A stretch of DNA of 64,000 nucleotides from Rhizobium sp. Q54 (GTDB taxonomy: Bacteria; Bacteroidota; Bacteroidia; Flavobacteriales; Flavobacteriaceae): NCBI GenBank assembly GCA_943328505.2, contig CALQAH020000002.1, positions 62,001 through 126,000 of the forward strand. Direction: 5' to 3'. The notes beneath the pieces were generated by a model, which was given only the letters and a program-made list of their open reading frames with translations, made no database searches and was not told the DNA's origin. The translations under genes and the position numbers were made by a program. Below, one piece after another: positions 55,511 to 64,000 of the stretch (the first letter of the stretch is position 1; each line of letters begins with the position of its first letter).

Positions 55511-55942
55511 ATGAAAATTTCAATTGGAAACGACCACGCTGGACCCGATTATAAAAAAGCCATTGTTGATTTTTTAAAAGCAAAAGGGTACGAAATAAAT
55601 AATTATGGTACAGACACAAACGATAGTGTTGATTATCCCGATTTTGGACATCCAGTTGCGTTAGATGTTGAAAATGGAAAAGTCGATTTTGGTATTGTAA
55701 TTTGCGGTTCAGGAAACGGCATTGCCATGACAGCTAATAAATATCAAGGAATTCGTGCCGCCTTGTGTTGGACAAAAGAAATTGCAGCTTTAGCTCGTCA
55801 ACATAATGATGCAAATATTATAAGCATACCAGCTCGATTCACTTCAATTCCACAAGCAGTTGAAATGGTAGACACTTTTCTTTCTACCAATTTTGAAGGC
55901 GGAAGACACGCTACTAGGGTCAATAAAATAGCTTGTCAATAA
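55511..55942 (+). CDS. rpiB: Ribose-5-phosphate isomerase B
   Basis: A 143-residue RpiB-type isomerase interconverting ribose-5-phosphate and ribulose-5-phosphate. The N-terminal ISIGNDHAGPDYK and the active-site CGSGNGIAMTANK (catalytic Cys in CGSG) are typical, followed by HNDANIISIPARF. It begins a rightward gene run, with the CDF transporter following after 3 bp. Confidence 0.95.
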   Translation: MKISIGNDHAGPDYKKAIVDFLKAKGYEINNYGTDTNDSVDYPDFGHPVALDVENGKVDFGIVICGSGNGIAMTANKYQGIRAALCWTKEIAALARQHNDANIISIPARFTSIPQAVEMVDTFLSTNFEGGRHATRVNKIACQ

Positions 55943-55945
55943 ATT

Positions 55946-56848
55946 ATGAGTAATGTACACATTCACAAACACGAAGTCAAAGGGAAAAATTTAGTCTATT
56001 CTATATTACTAAATGTACTAATTACTATTGCGCAATTAGTAGGTGGTATTATTTCAGGTAGTTTAGCTTTAATATCCGACGCGTTACATAATTTTTCTGA
56101 TGTACTTTCGCTTGGATTTAGTCTTTTTGCACATAAACTTTCCCGAAAAAAAGCCTCCATCAATCAAACCTTTGGTTATAAAAGAGCGGAATTGATTGCC
56201 GCTTTTGTCAATGCGATTACTTTAGTTGTAGTGGCTTTGATTTTAACGTACGGAGCCATTGAAAGACTTTTTAATCAACACCCAATACAGTCAGGTTTGG
56301 TAATTTGGCTGGCTATTTTAGGAATTGCAGTAAATGGCTTTTCGGTGCTATTGCTTCAAAATGATGCTAAACACAACATAAATATGAAGTCGGCTTATCT
56401 GCATTTGTTGACCGACATGATGGCCTCGGTTGCGGTTTTAATTGGTGGATTACTGATGAAATTTTACGGATGGTATTGGGTGGATAGTGTAATGACGATT
56501 CTAATTGCGGTTTACCTAATTGTTGTAGGCGTGGATTTAATCAAAAAAGCTACTAAAATGTTGATGCTTTTCACCCCTGAATTTATAGACATCAAAGAAA
56601 TAGTGCGCGAAGTTCACAAAGTTTCGGGCGTAAACAAATTACATCACATTCATGTTTGGCATTTGAATGACGAAGAATTACATCTCGAAGCGCATTTGGA
56701 TTGTTCAGAAGATATTAAAATGAGTGAATTCAATGATTTGTTGGATAAAGTGGAAATCGTTTTATTTGAAAAATTCCACATCAACCATATCAATATTCAG
56801 CCCGAATTTAAAAAAGAAGATCCCAAAGATTTTATTGTACAGGATTAA
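55946..56848 (+). CDS. Cation diffusion facilitator (zinc/cobalt exporter type)
   Basis: A 300-residue protein with six predicted transmembrane helices and a C-terminal cytoplasmic domain. The metal-site motifs on helices 2 and 5 are HNFSD and HLLTD, the H-x3-D/H-x3-D form of CzcD/ZnT-like zinc transporters. The His-rich VHIHKHE at the N-terminus and HHIHVWHL in the C-terminal domain fit metal binding. It is cotranscribed with rpiB by position. Confidence 0.9.
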   Translation: MSNVHIHKHEVKGKNLVYSILLNVLITIAQLVGGIISGSLALISDALHNFSDVLSLGFSLFAHKLSRKKASINQTFGYKRAELIAAFVNAITLVVVALILTYGAIERLFNQHPIQSGLVIWLAILGIAVNGFSVLLLQNDAKHNINMKSAYLHLLTDMMASVAVLIGGLLMKFYGWYWVDSVMTILIAVYLIVVGVDLIKKATKMLMLFTPEFIDIKEIVREVHKVSGVNKLHHIHVWHLNDEELHLEAHLDCSEDIKMSEFNDLLDKVEIVLFEKFHINHINIQPEFKKEDPKDFIVQD

Positions 56849-56870
56849 AAATTTTATGTAATATCTCATA

Positions 56871-59006
56871 ATGACTAATATACAATTTATAGCAAAATCA
56901 GTTGCTACAACTCCAATAAACATTGAAAAAACAGTACAGCTTTTACAAGAAGATTGCACTATTCCTTTTATTTCGCGTTATCGAAAAGATCAAACCGGAA
57001 ATCTAGACGAAGTGGTTATTGAGCAAATCGCCAAACTACAAATCGCCTACGAAACCATTGTAAAAAGAAAGGAAGCCATTCTAAAAGCAATCGAAGAGCA
57101 AGGACAATTATCGCCAGAATTGAAGAAAAAAATCCAAGAAAGTTTCGATTTGCAAGAGTTGGAAGATTTGTATTTGCCTTTCAAAAAGAAGAAAAAAACA
57201 CGCGCCGATGTAGCTAGGGAAAATGGATTGGAACCGTTAGCAAAAATCATTATGGCGCAAAACAATGACGATGTCGATTTTATTGCCACACAATATTTAA
57301 ACAAAAATGTCATCAATGAAGACGACGCTTTACAAGGCGCAAGAGATATTATTGCCGAATGGATTAATGAAAATATTTATGTTCGAAAGCAGTTGCGAAG
57401 AGTATATCAACGTAAAGCCATCATCACCACCAAAGTTTCTAAATCCAAAAAAGACGATTCAGAAGCTCAAAAATTTTCTCAATATTTTGATTGGTCAGAA
57501 AACGTATCAAAAGCACCTTCGCATCGATTATTAGCCATGCTTCGCGCCGAAAACGAAGGATTTGTAAAATTAAAAATTGAAATTGATCCAGAAAATTCAG
57601 GAAATGAACCTATTGAAATGATTAATGAAATTATTATCAAAAGGCAAAATGATACGACACCGCATTTACATTTAGCCATAGAAGATAGTTTTAAACGTCT
57701 GTTGCATCCCGCTATTTCAAACGAAACTTTGCAAGAAGCTAAAGCCAAAGCTGATACTAATTCCATTCAGGTTTTTGCTAATAATTTAAGCCAATTATTA
57801 TTGGCGCCACCATTGGGCGAAAAAAGAATTTTAGCCATTGATCCAGGATTTCGCAGTGGTTGCAAAGTGGTTTGTTTGGATGAAAACGGAGCATTACTAT
57901 ACAACGAAAATATTTATCCACACGCGCCACAAAATGAATCGGCTATGGCGATGAAAAAAATTCGTTCGATGGTGAACGCCTATCAAATTGATGCCATTTC
58001 CATTGGAAACGGAACAGCTTCCCGCGAAACCGAATTTTTTATCAAGAAAATTGCCTTTGATAAAACCATTCAAGTTTTTGTGGTTTCTGAAGCTGGAGCA
58101 TCCGTTTATTCAGCTTCCAAAATTGCACGGGAAGAATTTCCAAATTATGATGTAACGGTTCGGGGTTCAGTTTCCATTGGAAGACGACTTTCAGATCCAT
58201 TGGCGGAATTGGTAAAAATTGACCCAAAAGCTATTGGCGTTGGTCAATACCAACACGATGTAGATCAAACCAAATTAAAAGAAGAATTGGACAAAACCGT
58301 TATTCGTTGTGTGAATTCGGTTGGTGTCAATATCAATACCGCAAGTAAGCATTTGTTGAGTTATGTAAGTGGTATTGGAGAAAAACTAGCCGAAAACATT
58401 GTGCAATATCGTTCGGAAAACGGCCCTTTTACCGACCGAAAACAACTCAAAAAAGTACCTCGATTGGGAGATAAAGCCTACCAACAAGGCGTTGCTTTTA
58501 TTAGAATTAAAGACGGAAAAAATCCTTTAGACAATTCGGCTGTGCATCCTGAAGCCTATGAAATTGTGGAGAAAATGGCAAAAGATTTACAACTTTCCGT
58601 ACATGATTTAATAGCTAATAAAGAAAAGACAAAACTTATTCAACCCGAAAAATATACGACTCCAGAAATAGGAGTATTGACTTTAAAAGATATTGTAAAG
58701 GAACTCGAAAAACCAGGATTGGATCCAAGAAAAGCAGCAAAGATTTTTGAATTTGATGCCAATGTAAAATCCATAAAAGATATAAAAACAGGAATGGTTT
58801 TACCAGGAATTGTCAACAACATTACCAATTTCGGTTGCTTTGTAGATATTGGAATCAAGGAAAGTGGTTTGGTTCACATTTCCCAACTTCGAGCAGGTTT
58901 TGTGTCGGATGTGAATGAAGTGGTAAAATTACAAGAACACGTTCAGGTGAAAGTTACTGAAGTAGATGAAGATAGAAAACGTATTCAGCTTTCGATGATA
59001 TTATGA
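56871..59006 (+). CDS. tex: Tex-type RNA-binding transcriptional accessory protein
   Basis: A 711-residue protein. The Tex N-terminal helices (PFISRYRKDQTGNLDE), the YqgF-like RNase H-fold domain (ILAIDPGFRSGCKVV), helix-hairpin-helix units (INTASKHLLSYVSGIG) and a C-terminal S1 domain (GMVLPGIVNNITNFGCFVDI) are in the expected order and length. It binds nucleic acid and influences transcription; precise function is unsettled. The start at 56871 is 22 bp after the CDF gene. Confidence 0.95.
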   Translation: MTNIQFIAKSVATTPINIEKTVQLLQEDCTIPFISRYRKDQTGNLDEVVIEQIAKLQIAYETIVKRKEAILKAIEEQGQLSPELKKKIQESFDLQELEDLYLPFKKKKKTRADVARENGLEPLAKIIMAQNNDDVDFIATQYLNKNVINEDDALQGARDIIAEWINENIYVRKQLRRVYQRKAIITTKVSKSKKDDSEAQKFSQYFDWSENVSKAPSHRLLAMLRAENEGFVKLKIEIDPENSGNEPIEMINEIIIKRQNDTTPHLHLAIEDSFKRLLHPAISNETLQEAKAKADTNSIQVFANNLSQLLLAPPLGEKRILAIDPGFRSGCKVVCLDENGALLYNENIYPHAPQNESAMAMKKIRSMVNAYQIDAISIGNGTASRETEFFIKKIAFDKTIQVFVVSEAGASVYSASKIAREEFPNYDVTVRGSVSIGRRLSDPLAELVKIDPKAIGVGQYQHDVDQTKLKEELDKTVIRCVNSVGVNINTASKHLLSYVSGIGEKLAENIVQYRSENGPFTDRKQLKKVPRLGDKAYQQGVAFIRIKDGKNPLDNSAVHPEAYEIVEKMAKDLQLSVHDLIANKEKTKLIQPEKYTTPEIGVLTLKDIVKELEKPGLDPRKAAKIFEFDANVKSIKDIKTGMVLPGIVNNITNFGCFVDIGIKESGLVHISQLRAGFVSDVNEVVKLQEHVQVKVTEVDEDRKRIQLSMIL

Positions 59007-59010
59007 AATA

Positions 59011-59047
59011 AGAAATCCCAAACGCTAGCATAGAATTTGGGATTTCT
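59011..59047 (+). terminator. Terminator after tex
   Basis: A perfect 12-bp stem AGAAATCCCAAA/TTTGGGATTTCT with a 13-nt loop, followed by TTGTTTT. It lies between converging tex and tatA. Confidence 0.9.
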
Positions 59048-59067
59048 TTGTTTTAAGTACAGAAAAA

Positions 59068-59247
59068 TTATTCTTTAGTTTCTTCTTTTTTAGCATTAGC
59101 AGGTTGGTCTTCGCTTTTTGCTGCGTTTTTGAATTCTTTAATTCCGGTTCCTAAACCTTTCATTAATTCTGGAATTTTTTTGCCGCCAAATAATAAAACC
59201 ACAATTACTAAAATAATAAGAATTTCTGGTAATCCAATTCTTCCCAT
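59068..59247 (-). CDS. tatA: Sec-independent protein translocase TatA/E
   Basis: A 59-residue protein: one transmembrane helix ([16 protein letters not shown]), then the [14 protein letters not shown] motif, an amphipathic helix, and a charged tail. The residues phenylalanine-glycine and the early glutamate are the hallmarks of TatA. It forms the pore of the twin-arginine export pathway. tatC is not nearby. It is the only leftward gene in the last 9 kb. Confidence 0.92.
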   Translation of the reverse strand: MGRIGLPEILIILVIVVLLFGGKKIPELMKGLGTGIKEFKNAAKSEDQPANAKKEETKE

Positions 59248-59394
59248 GATATATAAATTTTATGCTTACGCAAATTTTTAATTAAACTGAACGACAAAGG
59301 TATAAAGAAAATAATATTGATAGCCTTTTATCAACAATATTTATAGTTAAACTTCGTTAAATAGCTATAAATCCTCAAAAACGACATAAATTTC

Positions 59395-59402
59395 TATATT
59401 TG
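59395..59402 (+). promoter_or_regulatory. -7-like box before membrane coiled-coil gene
   Basis: TATATTTG matches the -7 consensus and lies 17 bp upstream of the ATG. No clear -33 element is visible. Confidence 0.5.
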
Positions 59403-59419
59403 TAGTATAATAAAATACC

Positions 59420-59926
59420 ATGTCAGAAAAACGACTTAAAAGAAAACTATTAAAAAAGAAACTGTTCACAAAAAACCGTTTGGTGATTTTGAATGAAGAT
59501 ACTTTTGAAGAGATTTTTTCCTTGCGGTTAACCTTGATGAACGTTTTTGTAGTTGCCACTATAGGCGCTTTGTTAATCATTTTTATCACTACTTATATTA
59601 TTGCATTTACGCCATTACGCGAATACATTCCAGGCTATGCGTCTACTCAATTAAAAAAAGACGCCACAGAATTAGCCTTAAAATCAGACTCATTAACCAA
59701 TGCTTTGAAGAAAAACGAAGCCTATATTCATTCGCTTAAAAAGGTATTAACCGGCGATTTGGAATATGCAAAATTCAATAAAGATTCTATTTTAGCAACG
59801 CCAATTGAAGAGGTAGAAAAAGAAGATCTAAAGCCCACAGCTGCAGAAATAAAACTACGTGAGGAAGTTGCGGCCGAAGAAAAAAAAGCCAACTCAAAAA
59901 AGCAAAAAGATAAAAAGCGTAAATAG
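59420..59926 (+). CDS. Membrane protein with coiled coil, resembling N-terminus of Bacteroidota M23 peptidases
   Basis: A 168-residue protein: a basic N-terminus, one transmembrane helix (about 38-62, LMNVFVVATIGALLIIF) and a periplasmic coiled-coil/charged tail rich in Lys and Glu. The start LKRKLLKKKLFTKNRLVILN is like the N-terminus of membrane-bound M23 endopeptidases, but the catalytic LytM domain is missing. It may be an adaptor or a degenerate relative. The GH3 gene follows after 12 bp. Confidence 0.65.
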   Translation: MSEKRLKRKLLKKKLFTKNRLVILNEDTFEEIFSLRLTLMNVFVVATIGALLIIFITTYIIAFTPLREYIPGYASTQLKKDATELALKSDSLTNALKKNEAYIHSLKKVLTGDLEYAKFNKDSILATPIEEVEKEDLKPTAAEIKLREEVAAEEKKANSKKQKDKKRK

Positions 59927-59938
59927 TAAAGCCAAAAA

Positions 59939-61426
59939 ATGTCAATAAAGTCAGTAGCAGCAAAACTATTTGCTAAGATTATTTATAAAAAAACTTTGGC
60001 TTGGGCTTCAAATCCAGTTGTCACACAACAAAAAGTATTTCAAAATTTAATGCACCAAGCAATTGCAACTGAGTTTGGGAAAGACCACAATTTTGCTACT
60101 ATAAAAACTTTTGAAGATTTTGCAAAGCAAGTTCCAATAAGGGATTATGAAGCATTAAAACCCTATGTTGATAAGGTGGTAAATGGAGCATCGGACATTC
60201 TTTGGAAAGGAAAACCATTGTATTTTGCCAAAACATCTGGAACAACGTCTGGCGCAAAATATATTCCACTAACCAAGGAATCCATGCCCACTCATATCGA
60301 AGCAGCGCGAAATGCCATTTTGAATTACATTCACGAAACAGGAAACGCCAACTTTGTAAATGGAAAAATGATTTTTCTACAAGGAAGCCCAATTTTAGAA
60401 GAAAAAAACGGAATTCAATTAGGACGACTTTCTGGAATTGTAGCGCATTTTGTTCCAAAATATTTACAAAAAAACCGAATGCCAAGTTGGGAAACCAATT
60501 GTATTGAAGATTGGGAAACTAAAGTGGATGCTATTGTCGGCGAAACCATCAACGAGAATATGACGGTAATTTCGGGGATTCCATCTTGGGTTCAAATGTA
60601 TTTTGAAAAATTACAAAAAGAAAAGAATAAGCCCGTTGGAGACATTTTTAAAAACTTTAATCTTTTCATTTATGGAGGTGTAAATTACGAACCGTATCGC
60701 GCCAAATTCGAAAATTTAATAGGTAGAAAAGTAGATTCCATTGAATTATTTCCTGCTTCAGAAGGATTTTTTGCCTATCAGGATTCGCAAAAAGACAAAG
60801 GCATGTTGTTGCTTTTAAACGGAGGTATTTTTTATGAATTTGTTAAATCAGAGGAATTTTTTACCGAAAATCCAAGGCGTTATACTATTGGCGAAGTAGA
60901 ATTGGGAGTGAATTATGTTTTGATTATTTCCACCAATGCGGGACTTTGGGCATATAATATTGGAGATACAGTCCAATTTACTTCTTTAAAACCCTATCGA
61001 ATTATAGTTTCTGGAAGAATCAAACATTTTATTTCTGCTTTTGGCGAACATGTGATTGGGAAAGAAGTAGAATACGCTTTGAAAGAAGCAATGGAAAACA
61101 CAGAAATCCGCGTGAATGAATTTACGGTAGCGCCTCAAATTTCTCCAAGTTCAGGCTTACCGTATCACGAATGGTTGATTGAATTTGAAAATGAACCATC
61201 AAACCTTGATGATTTTGCATTACAAATAGATCACGCCATGCGTAAACAAAATACTTATTACGACGATTTAATAGTTGGAAATGTTTTGCGAACTCTTGTC
61301 ATTACTAAAGTTCAGAAAAACGGATTTCAAGAATATATGAAATCCATTGGGAAACTAGGTGGACAAAATAAAATCCCAAGATTGAGCAATGACAGAAAGA
61401 TTGCTGATTTATTAAAAAGAGATTAA
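59939..61426 (+). CDS. GH3-family (auxin-responsive promoter family) adenylating-type protein
   Basis: A 495-residue protein homologous to plant GH3 acyl-amido synthetases, found widely in Bacteroidota. The ATP-binding loop TSGTTSGAKYIPLT, the SGIPSWVQMYF segment and the C-terminal GRIKHFISAFGEHV are conserved and place it in the acyl-adenylate superfamily. Its natural acyl acid and amino acid are unknown; a link to plant hormone is not implied. Confidence 0.9.
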   Translation: MSIKSVAAKLFAKIIYKKTLAWASNPVVTQQKVFQNLMHQAIATEFGKDHNFATIKTFEDFAKQVPIRDYEALKPYVDKVVNGASDILWKGKPLYFAKTSGTTSGAKYIPLTKESMPTHIEAARNAILNYIHETGNANFVNGKMIFLQGSPILEEKNGIQLGRLSGIVAHFVPKYLQKNRMPSWETNCIEDWETKVDAIVGETINENMTVISGIPSWVQMYFEKLQKEKNKPVGDIFKNFNLFIYGGVNYEPYRAKFENLIGRKVDSIELFPASEGFFAYQDSQKDKGMLLLLNGGIFYEFVKSEEFFTENPRRYTIGEVELGVNYVLIISTNAGLWAYNIGDTVQFTSLKPYRIIVSGRIKHFISAFGEHVIGKEVEYALKEAMENTEIRVNEFTVAPQISPSSGLPYHEWLIEFENEPSNLDDFALQIDHAMRKQNTYYDDLIVGNVLRTLVITKVQKNGFQEYMKSIGKLGGQNKIPRLSNDRKIADLLKRD

Positions 61427-62305
61427 ATGCTAGAAAAAAAACGTTGGTTGCTCTTTTTATTATTTGGTTTTTCTTTGTCGGCTCAAGTTAAAGGAATTGT
61501 TGTTGATGAAAACAACCAACCCATTCCCTATGTAAATATTTGGGTAGAAAACGAAAATATAGGAACCACTTCAGAAGAAAATGGTTTATTTAGTATTTAT
61601 GTGAATGGAGAAAACAAGCAACTTATTTTTTCAGCATTGGGCTACGAAAAGAAAATTATAAAAGCTTCCCAAACCAAAGAAGTTGTTTTAAAAACGCTTG
61701 CTTTTGAATTAAACGAAATAGTAATTTTTAAAAGATTTGAAACAAAACAAAGAGAAATTGGGAGAACAGAAAACGAAACGTATCAAGCTTTTGATAATGG
61801 CCCAAAAATAGATGTGAAATTTTTCCCGTATCTATTAAAATATAAAAAAACTAAATACATAAAAAAGGTTTCCATTTATACCGATAGCAATATTGATAAC
61901 GCTTCGATAAGAATTCATTTTTATAGCCTCGATGCCAATGGTTTTCCAGGAGAGGAACTTTTAAAAAAAGATTATATAGTTCGTGTGATTAAAGGAATGA
62001 AAAAAAGCACTTTCGACATCACCGATTTTAATTTGATAATGCCGAAAAACGGAATTTTTGTTGGTTTTGAAAAGCTACTAATTGAAAAAAACAAAATCGA
62101 AACCACAATCACAGATTACAATTCCAATAGTACAAAAATCATGAAGACTTATTGTCCATTTGTTTTGTATAATTATGTAGAAAGAGAAAACCTTTTTACA
62201 TTTTCGGGCGGAAAATGGAATAAACAAAGCAATCCGATTGTTAGTGAATCTTCTAATATATTGAAGGGAAATGAACCCGCAATATATCTAACACTTACTA
62301 ACTAA
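61427..62305 (+). CDS. Exported CarboxypepD_reg-like domain protein
   Basis: A 292-residue protein. A signal sequence ending LSAQVKG leads into a CarboxypepD_reg-like beta-sandwich (GIVVDENNQPIPYVNIWVEN, GTTSEENGLFSIYV), as at the N-terminus of TonB-dependent receptors and in other surface proteins. The remaining 200 residues form a beta-rich domain I do not recognise. Its ATG abuts the GH3 stop. An envelope location is likely. Confidence 0.8.
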   Translation: MLEKKRWLLFLLFGFSLSAQVKGIVVDENNQPIPYVNIWVENENIGTTSEENGLFSIYVNGENKQLIFSALGYEKKIIKASQTKEVVLKTLAFELNEIVIFKRFETKQREIGRTENETYQAFDNGPKIDVKFFPYLLKYKKTKYIKKVSIYTDSNIDNASIRIHFYSLDANGFPGEELLKKDYIVRVIKGMKKSTFDITDFNLIMPKNGIFVGFEKLLIEKNKIETTITDYNSNSTKIMKTYCPFVLYNYVERENLFTFSGGKWNKQSNPIVSESSNILKGNEPAIYLTLTN

Positions 62306-62318
62306 ACTATAAAATCCC

Positions 62319-62326
62319 TATATTTG
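62319..62326 (+). promoter_or_regulatory. -7-like box before the last gene
   Basis: TATATTTG matches the -7 consensus 19 bp upstream of the ATG at 62346; a TTA at about N22 is a weak -33 candidate. Confidence 0.4.
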
Positions 62327-62345
62327 TGGGTTAGAAAACAAATTA

Positions 62346-64000
62346 ATGAAGGAAATTAAAAACATTTCGCGTTCTAGAGCGCAAGAATCGTCGGCAGCTA
62401 TCGAACGATTGTACATTACCATGAGGCATTTATTTAACCGAGGTTTTTATAAACCAATGGGTGTTTCGGGCGAAACTTTAAGAGAAGCATTGCTTTCGCT
62501 TCGACCAGAAATCTACGGAAGTATTGCTGGAGAAAAAGTAGAATTAAGTGGCTTATTATATGTAATAGAACGTTTACCTGTTGGTATTGAAGAATGCAGA
62601 TTTATCAATTTAACATCAGATGAAGGCTATTCAAAATCACACTTCAAAGCGATAGTTCCACCAAAAAGAAGAAGAAATTGTTACCGTATTGACGATGAAC
62701 AAATGAATGTGGAAATCACCCGTGGCCGTTCGGATATTTATGACATACTTACACATTTGACCTTTATTTTCATCGAATCGCATAAAATTAAAAACAGAGT
62801 TTTATTAGACGATATTGAGCTTGAAGTTACCCGAGATTGGGAAAAACTTGAAGAAGTTGTCAAACAAAATAAGAAACTTACTCAGATTGAAAAAGAGCGC
62901 GCCATTTCACATGTTGCGAATGTTTTAGGAAGAAGCTTTTCAGAGGTTTTAGAGGTTTATCCTTCTTTTGGAACCGCAGACAAACCCGATCGTTTTTTGC
63001 ATATTATTTATTGGTTAGGGAAATTAGCCATCGAAGAAATAATAGACAACAACAAAAGAACCATAACGTTCAGCCCAATTTTGAGAGAACGTTTGGGACA
63101 TCATATCCATGGAGAGATGTGGGCTACAACCATCAAAGAAACGCTGAAAGCAAATAATTTATTGGAAAGACCGATTCATGTTATTAGTGCCAATATGCAT
63201 AGTGTAATGAATTCTATTTTTGCCACACATGTTTTAAAAACAAAGTTTAAAGACAAACATGATTTCTTTATCTACGAAGAATTAAGTAAGTCGGGAGCGG
63301 ATGAAGTAAGAAATAAAGTAGAAGAAGTGGCTTTGAAACACGGAATGATATCGCTTCCGGATTCTTCAGGAACTAATATTGATGTTCAAATTTTTGATAC
63401 AGCCAAAATTAATTGGGTCAATTCAAGTTTTCCAAATGCAAAAGCTGGAAAAGAAAGCCCTGTACTTATTGTAATGGATTACGCTTTTGGTGAACAAGCT
63501 TTTGAAACTATTGACGAACTACTAAAACCATATAAAGAAGGCAAAAACAGAACATTCTTAAATGTAGAATCAGTTTCTATTATGGGGAAAGCGGGAATTC
63601 TTGAAGGAGGAAAAGGTGACATTATGATTCCTTCGGCACACATTAACGAAGGAACAGCGGACAATTACCCATTCGAAAATGAATTAACCGCAGCTATGTT
63701 TGAAGGAAACGATATTCCAGTTTGTTCTGGACCAATGGTTACCGTTCTTGGAACCTCTTTACAAAACAGAGATTTATTAAAGTTTTTCCACGAATCAACA
63801 TGGGGAGTAATCGGACTGGAAATGGAAGGTGCTTATTATCAAAAAGCAATACAATCCGCTTCCAAAATCAGAAAAAGTATTCATCCAAATGTGAAAGTTC
63901 GGTATGCGTATTATGCTTCGGATAATCCTTTGGAAACAGGAAGTACATTAGCTTCTGGTGGATTAGGAACAACAGGCGTAAAACCAACGTATTTGATTAC
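62346..64000 (+). CDS. Conserved protein with nucleoside-phosphorylase-like C-terminal half, 3' end cut by window edge
   Basis: At least 551 residues, open to the window edge. The N-terminal half (ERLYITMRHLFNRGFYKPMG) has no assigned activity. The C-terminal half includes GKAGILEGGKGDIMIPSA, PVCSGPMVTVLGTSLQ and GVIGLEMEGAYYQKAI, which recall the ribose-binding and Glu-Met-Glu motifs of the purine/uridine phosphorylase fold (as in AMP nucleosidase). I recall such proteins being grouped as DUF6909 in Bacteroidota, not certain. Function unknown. Confidence 0.72.
   Translation, partial: MKEIKNISRSRAQESSAAIERLYITMRHLFNRGFYKPMGVSGETLREALLSLRPEIYGSIAGEKVELSGLLYVIERLPVGIEECRFINLTSDEGYSKSHFKAIVPPKRRRNCYRIDDEQMNVEITRGRSDIYDILTHLTFIFIESHKIKNRVLLDDIELEVTRDWEKLEEVVKQNKKLTQIEKERAISHVANVLGRSFSEVLEVYPSFGTADKPDRFLHIIYWLGKLAIEEIIDNNKRTITFSPILRERLGHHIHGEMWATTIKETLKANNLLERPIHVISANMHSVMNSIFATHVLKTKFKDKHDFFIYEELSKSGADEVRNKVEEVALKHGMISLPDSSGTNIDVQIFDTAKINWVNSSFPNAKAGKESPVLIVMDYAFGEQAFETIDELLKPYKEGKNRTFLNVESVSIMGKAGILEGGKGDIMIPSAHINEGTADNYPFENELTAAMFEGNDIPVCSGPMVTVLGTSLQNRDLLKFFHESTWGVIGLEMEGAYYQKAIQSASKIRKSIHPNVKVRYAYYASDNPLETGSTLASGGLGTTGVKPTYLI

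Overview
This is a low-GC chromosomal window from a member of the Bacteroidota, most likely a Flavobacterium or close relative. The support is the gene content (DUF4837, DUF4175, LysM lytic transglycosylase, a Pif1-type helicase with a C-terminal HTH, GH3-family protein, HemJ, OmpH-type lipoprotein), the absence of strong Shine-Dalgarno sequences, and several promoters of the Bacteroidota form TTG-N18-20-TAnnTTTG. There is no transposase, integrase, CRISPR array or phage gene; the window is mostly core chromosome.

Layout. 0-7 kb: heme genes. hemC (cut by the window edge) and hemA run leftward; an AraC regulator, a DUF418-type membrane protein, hemH, hemJ and an orphan sensor kinase run rightward. 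7-10.4 kb: enoyl-CoA hydratase, HD hydrolase, acyl-ACP desaturase and PlsC acyltransferase (lipid metabolism). 10.6-16.6 kb: two exported proteins of unknown function, one with a possible JAMM-like metal site, then recA, a small lipoprotein, and an ECF sigma factor overlapping a membrane/beta-barrel partner. 16.7-21 kb: a leftward suf operon (SufA-type carrier, sufB, sufC, sufD) interrupted between sufB and sufC by an S23 four-helix-bundle gene enclosed by a long inverted repeat. 21-32.5 kb: metallo-beta-lactamase-fold hydrolase, M1 peptidase, rnpA, S41 protease, OmpA-like protein, GNAT, DUF4837 lipoprotein, LysM transglycosylase, pgk. 32.6-44 kb: holB, DoxX, Pif1-like helicase, OmpH-like lipoprotein, methyltransferase, mnmG, ybeY, DUF4175. 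44-54.5 kb: alkane monooxygenase, gltX, beta-barrel protein, SPFH protein, glnS, folB, a tRNA-Cys followed by a tandem array, LysE-type exporter, rnr. 54.6-64 kb: an all-rightward run (except tatA): DUF2007, rpiB, a CDF transporter, tex, a membrane coiled-coil protein, GH3, a CarboxypepD_reg protein and a truncated conserved protein.

Noteworthy structure. (1) Downstream of tRNA-Cys(GCA) lie seven tandem copies of an exactly 88-bp unit. Each carries the last 21 nt of the tRNA and a terminator-like hairpin (degenerate in the outermost copy). This architecture recalls the E. coli tyrT/rtT repeats but is on a different tRNA in a different phylum. (2) The S23 gene and its inverted repeat exactly fill the sufB-sufC gap and resemble the intervening sequences of 23S rRNA. 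(3) Two parS sites bracket mnmG, one encoding the last six residues of YbeY. About 15 kb away a 687-bp AT-rich intergenic region has DnaA-box-like motifs and palindromes, and the dominant gene orientation switches there. I infer that the replication origin may lie at about 54.8-55.5 kb.

Where the longest open frame starts at TTG or at an implausibly early ATG, I chose the internal start that fits the protein family and the neighbouring gene, and say so in each entry.
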